NCBI GenBank assembly: GCA_015059925.1
Contig: SUZL01000010.1
Location: forward strand, 24,536 to 88,535
Direction: 5' to 3'
Origin: Rikenellaceae bacterium
GTDB taxonomy: Bacteria > Bacteroidota > Bacteroidia > Bacteroidales > Rikenellaceae
DNA: 64,000 bases
The notes under the pieces are model-generated. The model was not told the DNA's origin, made no database searches, and saw only the letters and a list, made by a program, of their open reading frames with translations. Shown in pieces: positions 60,166 to 64,000 of this stretch (position 1 is its first letter; each line of letters begins with the position of its first letter). A program made the translations under genes and the position numbers.

Positions 60166-60173
60166 TATATTTG
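60166..60173 (+). promoter_or_regulatory. -7 box of the PspC-PadR cluster promoter
   Basis: TATATTTG, 38 bases before the first ATG. A TTTG (60137-60140) is found but at a 25-base spacing. Confidence 0.5.
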
Positions 60174-60211
60174 CATCAGGAAAATATCTCAACTCAATTA
60201 AATACTCGACT

Positions 60212-60709
60212 ATGAAAGAGACAATCAACGTCAACATTGCCGGTCAAGCCTTCACGATGGATATGGATGCTTACACGGCGCTAACGGCCTACCTCGACGA
60301 CATTGCGCGTCGTCTGCCCCAGAGCGACACCGAGACTATGGCCGACATCGAGGCTCGCATTGCCGAGCTCTTCCGCGAGAAGGTACCCTCCCCGATGATG
60401 GTCATAACGTATGGCGTTCTGCGCAACACGATGAACCAGATCGGCCGTCCCGAGGACTTCGGCGCTGCCAACCGTCCCCTGAACTCCTCGACGGAGAAGA
60501 AGAGCGGCGAGCGTCGCCTCTACCGCTCACGCACCGACCGCTCGATTGCGGGCGTATGTTCGGGCCTTGCCAAGTATTTCGGTCTGGAGACTTCGCTCGT
60601 GCGCATCGCCGCCATCCTCTGCATCTTCGCAGCCGGAGCTACGCTGTGGATCTACCTCATTCTGTGGCTTGTTCTTCCCTACGAGCCCGAAACGCAACAA
60701 AATAAGTAA
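60212..60709 (+). CDS. PspC domain protein with Bacteroidetes N-domain
   Basis: 165 residues from the ATG at 60212 (M-K-E-T-I-N-V-N-I-A-G); the frame extends 65 codons upstream across the promoter and is not used. Residues 1-100 are a small domain also found in the second PspC protein of the cluster (A-Y-L-D-D-I-A, then D-I-E-A-R-I-A-E-L-F). The C-terminal part is a PspC domain: R-L-Y-R-S-R-T-D-R-S-I-A-G-V-C-S-G-L-A-K-Y-F-G and a membrane helix. PspC is a membrane stress sensor in enteric bacteria. It is followed 21 bases later by padR. Confidence 0.82.
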   Translation: MKETINVNIAGQAFTMDMDAYTALTAYLDDIARRLPQSDTETMADIEARIAELFREKVPSPMMVITYGVLRNTMNQIGRPEDFGAANRPLNSSTEKKSGERRLYRSRTDRSIAGVCSGLAKYFGLETSLVRIAAILCIFAAGATLWIYLILWLVLPYEPETQQNK

Positions 60710-60730
60710 CCACTCAAACGAATCAAAGCT

Positions 60731-61126
60731 ATGAACGACGATAACGTAAAAGTACAAATGCGCAAAGGCATCCTCGAGTATTGCATCTTGGCCATACTCT
60801 CACGCGAGGACTCCTACGCTCCGAAGATCATCGCCGAGCTCAAGCAGGCCGAGATGATCGTTGTCGAGGGTACGCTCTACCCCATCCTCACCCGCCAGAA
60901 GAACGCAGGCCTTCTGACCTACCGCTGGGAGGAGTCGCCGCAGGGCCCACCCCGCAAGTATTATATGCTCACCGAGGCTGGCCGCAAGCAGTTGGCCCTT
61001 TTGGACGATGCGTGGAACGAAATGGTCGAGCAGATACGCCTGATCCGCCACGGCCACACCGTGATCGAATCCACCGAGGAGCCCTCCACGCGCCCCATCC
61101 CCGAGCTTAACCCCACGCAGGAGTAG
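60731..61126 (+). CDS. PadR family transcriptional regulator
   Basis: 131 residues with the PadR winged helix: Q-M-R-K-G-I-L-E-Y-C-I-L-A-I-L-S, E-G-T-L-Y-P-I-L-T-R-Q-K-N-A-G-L-L, P-R-K-Y-Y-M-L-T-E-A-G. The second domain is short and the protein ends with a Pro/Glu-rich tail. PadR proteins usually repress neighbours in response to stress ligands, so self-control of this PspC/GIN cluster is likely. Confidence 0.88.
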   Translation: MNDDNVKVQMRKGILEYCILAILSREDSYAPKIIAELKQAEMIVVEGTLYPILTRQKNAGLLTYRWEESPQGPPRKYYMLTEAGRKQLALLDDAWNEMVEQIRLIRHGHTVIESTEEPSTRPIPELNPTQE

Positions 61127-61179
61127 CACTCACTCAACTAACTGAAATAAACAACTATTACACGCAAAACACTATTACA

Positions 61180-62274
61180 ATGAAACGTATTCTATTTTTT
61201 ATCACTGCCATAGCCCTCGTTTGCGGCTACGTGCCTCAGACACAGGCACAGACAATCTACTCTTCCGACGGATCAGTCGTAACCATCACCAGCGATCAAC
61301 TTGCCGAACTTGGCGAGCGCCTCGGTCGCCTTGGTGAGGAGCTGGGCGAGAGTTTAGGCAGAGATTTGGGTTCGCTGGGCGAGGAGCTCGGTTCGTTGGG
61401 CGTAGATCTTGCCGAGGCCATAGAGAATGGCGACATCGATGGCAACGTCTATATCAACGGCAAGCGCATCAGCGACAAGGACAACAAGTCGCAGCAGCGT
61501 TTTCGCGGTAGCGGCCGCATCATCACCGAGAAGCGCACCGTCCCCGCAGACTATCGTGGCATCATCACCAGCCGCTCGATCAAGGTTACGCTTGAGGATC
61601 GTTTAGACCCGACGGCCATCATCCGCGCCGACGACAACGTGATGCCTTACATCAAGATCGAGGATCGTGGCGGCGTTTTGCAGATCAAGATCGACGACGA
61701 GATCCGCACCATCAACAACGTAACGGCCGAGGTGAGCCTCCCCAAGAGCGAGGCAATCAGCCTTCTGGAGGCGGCAAGCGCATCGCACATCAACGTCAAT
61801 TACACCATCCGTAGCTCTTCGCTCGAGATCGACGCTGCATCGGCTGCTGAAATCAACATCTCGAAGGCCGACGTCGGCAGCTGCGATGTAGAGGTCTCTT
61901 CGGCTGCCAAAGTCAGGGGCACGCTCATCGCCTCGCAGTGCGAGGTCGAGTCCTCATCGGCTGCCAATGCCCGACTCCAGATTCTGGCCGGCAAGTGCGA
62001 GGCCGACGCCTCGTCAGCCGCAAAAATTATCCTCAGCGGCGAGGCAGGCACACTCTCGGCCGATGCCTCATCAGCTGCCGACATCGATGCCGTCAATCTC
62101 AAGATTCTCAACAATGGCATAGCCAACTCTTCGTCGGGTGCCAACATCAAGATTCAGGCCGGCAAGTCGCTCTCTGCCAATGCCTCATCGGGCGGCTCGA
62201 TAAGCTACAAGAGCGAAAATGACCTCAACATTCACATCAAAAAGTCAAGCGGCGGTAGCGTTCGCAAGATGTAA
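61180..62274 (+). CDS. Secreted GIN-domain protein (DUF2807)
   Basis: 364 residues with signal peptide (M-K-R-I-L-F-F-I-T-A-I-A-L-V-C-G). An N-terminal helical, Leu/Gly/Glu-repeating stretch (L-G-E-E-L-G-S-L-G) is followed by the head-GIN/DUF2807 domain: V-P-A-D-Y-R-G-I-I-T-S-R-S-I-K-V-T-L. The C-terminal 150 residues are a beta-helix with a repeating Cys and Ser-Ser-Ala-Ala pattern about every 20 residues (G-S-C-D-V-E-V-S-S-A-A, S-Q-C-E-V-E-S-S-S-A-A, G-K-C-E-A-D-A-S-S-A-A). Such proteins are common in Bacteroidetes beside PspC/PadR genes; function unknown. Confidence 0.82.
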   Translation: MKRILFFITAIALVCGYVPQTQAQTIYSSDGSVVTITSDQLAELGERLGRLGEELGESLGRDLGSLGEELGSLGVDLAEAIENGDIDGNVYINGKRISDKDNKSQQRFRGSGRIITEKRTVPADYRGIITSRSIKVTLEDRLDPTAIIRADDNVMPYIKIEDRGGVLQIKIDDEIRTINNVTAEVSLPKSEAISLLEAASASHINVNYTIRSSSLEIDAASAAEINISKADVGSCDVEVSSAAKVRGTLIASQCEVESSSAANARLQILAGKCEADASSAAKIILSGEAGTLSADASSAADIDAVNLKILNNGIANSSSGANIKIQAGKSLSANASSGGSISYKSENDLNIHIKKSSGGSVRKM

Positions 62275-62293
62275 ACACCAACACCCTACGACA

Positions 62294-63679
62294 ATGAACG
62301 AAATCAAGAAATGTAGTATCGCGGGCGTATCGTTCACCTTGGAGCGTGATGCCTACGAGACTCTCAGCCAATACCTACAGTCGCTCCGCGACACCTACTG
62401 CGACAACCCCGACGGCGAGGAGATTCTGGCCGACATCGAGGCCCGCATCGCCGAGCTTATTCTCTCGACCCAGCCCCTCGATGCCATCATCGCCAAGCCA
62501 CTGATCAACAACATCATAAAGCAGATGGGCTCGGCCGCCGAGATCGACGAGGAGGGCACCGAGCGCCACGTCGAGACGGAGGATCAGTACGGCAATCCCC
62601 GCATCCCGCGTCGCCTGTACCGCGATCTGGAGAACGGCAAGCTGGGCGGCGTATGCGCCGGTATCGCCAGCTACTTCGACATCGACCCCGCGTGGGTACG
62701 TCTGGCGGCATTCCTGCCCCTGCTGCTCACCCCTATCATCGGCTCGATGAACTTCCTAAACGCACTTCTGCCCTTGACGAGCAACCTCTTCGGATTTGTG
62801 GTTCTGGGCTACCTGATTATGTGGTTTGCCATCCCTGCAGCCTCGTCGGCACGTCAGCGACTGGAGATGCGCGGCGAGCGTATAACCGCCGACAGCATCC
62901 GCGCCAATACGTCAGCGCCCGACCAGCGCGAGCGCACGATCATTGCCAAGCTGGTGGCCGCCTTCGGTAGTTTCCTGCTGATTTGCGTCAAGATAGTAAC
63001 GCTACTTATACTTATCGTTCTGGTCTGCGGCTCGAGCGTGCTGGGCCTTGTCGCCATCACGGGCGTGCCTGCGCTGCTGACGACCGACTTTGTAACGGGC
63101 GTTGCGTTGGCCTCATTCTTTGTGGTGGTAACGATTCCCATCATTGTGCTGATCTACCTCTCGGTGATGTTGCTAATCTCGCGCCGTCCCCACGGCCGCA
63201 CGATGCTCATTATGTTCATCATCTGGCTCATTGCTCTGATTGCGATGATCGTCTCGGCCATCAAGTCGCCCGTTAAGTTCGACCGCCAGATCGAGAACAC
63301 CTTTGAGTCGGTCTTCCAGCACGACGAAGATATTCTCTTCGAGGAGTTCACCGAGGAGGAGCTTAAGGAGTTCCACGAGCAGTTCGAGGACTACGACACC
63401 ACCTCTCTACAACAGGACAACCTCACCCTGACACTCGAGGGCCCGAGCGACAACATCTCACAGATGAAGGCGACGGTGCAGTTCAGCGACGACGGTCTGC
63501 GCATCACCGACAACGAGGGTGAACTGATCGAGATCACGACCGACGGCATAAAGATCGGCGGCGAGGATTTCATCAACTACACCACCGAGCGCTCACCCCA
63601 GAGCGACGCCATCATCTTCTCCGTTGGCGGCGTTACGATCCGATTAGAGGAGGCCATCAAGAGTGCCGAGGAAGAATAA
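62294..63679 (+). CDS. PspC domain membrane protein, large
   Basis: 461 residues from the ATG at 62294 (M-N-E-I-K-K-C-S-I-A-G); the extended frame overlaps the GIN gene. The N-terminal domain matches the small PspC protein (A-Y-E-T-L-S-Q-Y-L, D-I-E-A-R-I-A-E-L-I). PspC domain: R-L-Y-R-D-L-E-N-G-K-L-G-G-V-C-A-G-I-A-S-Y-F. Then about five to six membrane helices and a C-terminal soluble part of about 130 residues beginning with a very acidic stretch (E-E-F-T-E-E-E-L-K-E). Last gene of the cluster; it starts 19 bases after the GIN gene. Confidence 0.82.
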   Translation: MNEIKKCSIAGVSFTLERDAYETLSQYLQSLRDTYCDNPDGEEILADIEARIAELILSTQPLDAIIAKPLINNIIKQMGSAAEIDEEGTERHVETEDQYGNPRIPRRLYRDLENGKLGGVCAGIASYFDIDPAWVRLAAFLPLLLTPIIGSMNFLNALLPLTSNLFGFVVLGYLIMWFAIPAASSARQRLEMRGERITADSIRANTSAPDQRERTIIAKLVAAFGSFLLICVKIVTLLILIVLVCGSSVLGLVAITGVPALLTTDFVTGVALASFFVVVTIPIIVLIYLSVMLLISRRPHGRTMLIMFIIWLIALIAMIVSAIKSPVKFDRQIENTFESVFQHDEDILFEEFTEEELKEFHEQFEDYDTTSLQQDNLTLTLEGPSDNISQMKATVQFSDDGLRITDNEGELIEITTDGIKIGGEDFINYTTERSPQSDAIIFSVGGVTIRLEEAIKSAEEE

Positions 63680-63703
63680 CACATCTTAAAGGTTTATAAT
63701 GAG

Positions 63704-63738
63704 AAAGGGTGCTATCCATCGTGGATAACACCCTTTTT
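63704..63738 (+). terminator. Terminator of the PspC/PadR/GIN cluster
   Basis: AAAGGGTG-C-TATCCA and TGGATA-A-CACCCTTT with T-runs afterwards. Confidence 0.87.
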
Positions 63739-63810
63739 ATTTTTTTCGGGCCAAGCCAGACGCCAATTTATCTCAGGCAAGAGCTCCCAAAGAGCCCCCC
63801 CACACTTCTT

Positions 63811-63885
63811 AAAATTGCTATAACAAGAGGGATTTTAAGGCTTGCGAAGCACGAGAAACCGCAGTTTACTTTTAGTAAATAAATC
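63811..63885 (-). repeat. Dispersed stem-loop element, copy F, truncated
   Basis: AAAATTGCTATAACAAG followed by AGGGATTTTAAGGCTTGCGA and the CCGCAG-TTTAC / GTAAA apical hairpin; the left arm matches copy B closely. The descending arm and right end are missing; after 63885 the sequence is AT-rich and unrelated. Written as minus for consistency with the other copies. Confidence 0.7.
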
Positions 63886-64000
63886 AACTATTTGCCAACC
63901 TTAAATATTTATTTAATAATCAAACTATTGTCAAATTACTTTATAGTTGCTATTTAATTTTATAACATACAATTTGCATACAAAGTCGGAGATTTCGGGA
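63886..64000. other. AT-rich end of the window, nothing recognised
   Basis: No ORF longer than a few codons with a credible start was found, and there is no clear promoter or terminator. The stretch 63739-63810 before copy F also has no gene. Confidence 0.6.

Noticed and set aside
63754..63800. Possible extra repeat copy near GCCAGACGCCAA, shared with copy A
   Set aside because: Only a 12-base match; no inverted ends or apical hairpin were visible.
1..64000. CRISPR array, prophage, insertion sequence with transposase
   Set aside because: No regular short direct repeats with spacers, no cas or phage structural genes, no transposase reading frame were found.

Overview
The window is a chromosomal stretch of a Bacteroidota bacterium. 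Promoters are of the Bacteroidetes type (a -7 TAnnTTTG box, often with a TTTG-like -33 box about 19 bases upstream). Shine-Dalgarno signals are poor and intergenic DNA is AT-rich. Gene content fits this phylum: lipoproteins with LxxC lipoboxes, a DUF3078 protein, WbqC, PspC with a GIN-domain protein, a GT3 glycogen synthase fused to a GT35 phosphorylase, and a two-gene LysO. GC-rich coding DNA and overall content suggest a Rikenellaceae/Alistipes-like member of the Bacteroidales; this is inference, not proof.

Layout. 1-8.2 kb: a glycogen/alpha-glucan cluster on the minus strand (GT3-GT35 fusion, GH133 debranching enzyme, GT4 glycosyltransferase, start of a GH57 amylase). 8.2-11.3 kb: hemW (-) and pckA (+). 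11.4-16.3 kb: a CotH lipoprotein (+) facing an apbE, lipid kinase, AraC regulator operon (-). 16.4-22 kb: rpsO, pnp, an abundant-looking OmpA/TPR lipoprotein and deoC (+). 22-31.2 kb: DUF3078 protein, S41 protease, a 71-aa membrane protein and a phosphoesterase (-); nfo (+); then cvpA, rsgA, trmH, an aminotransferase and a stomatin-like mini-protein (-). 31.3-37.3 kb: a GH2 protein lacking its catalytic acid/base, WbqC, prmA, xerD and a Gfo/Idh/MocA lipoprotein. 37.4-46.4 kb: rpsA, rpsT, tRNA-Glu, adk, thiL, an ECF sigma factor with its putative anti-sigma factor, and rpsF-rpsR-rplI. 46.4-59 kb: a Cu/Zn-type permease with two secreted ABM-domain proteins, metF-metH, ppdK, and mnmA followed by a degenerate EEP-fold protein. 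59-64 kb: split lysO, then a PspC, PadR, GIN, PspC envelope-stress-like cluster.

Most of the window is housekeeping: translation (S1, S6, S15, S18, S20, L9, RsgA, PrmA, TrmH, MnmA), RNA decay (Pnp), the PEP/pyruvate node (PckA, PpdK), one-carbon metabolism (MetF, MetH) and glycogen turnover. There is no prophage, CRISPR array or transposase gene.

The strongest unexplained signal is a family of dispersed stem-loop elements of about 120 bp (near 13.3, 35.8, 40.4 and 45.1 kb, a truncated one at 63.8 kb and a solo end at 27.4 kb). Copies differ in sequence but keep base pairing through compensatory changes. All lie in the same orientation. The four complete ones, and the solo end, sit directly after the stop codon of a minus-strand gene and before its terminator. 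One copy carries a second, nested hairpin insertion. Other points of interest are two probable pseudoenzymes (GH2 and EEP), the permease/ABM operon, and several small membrane proteins.
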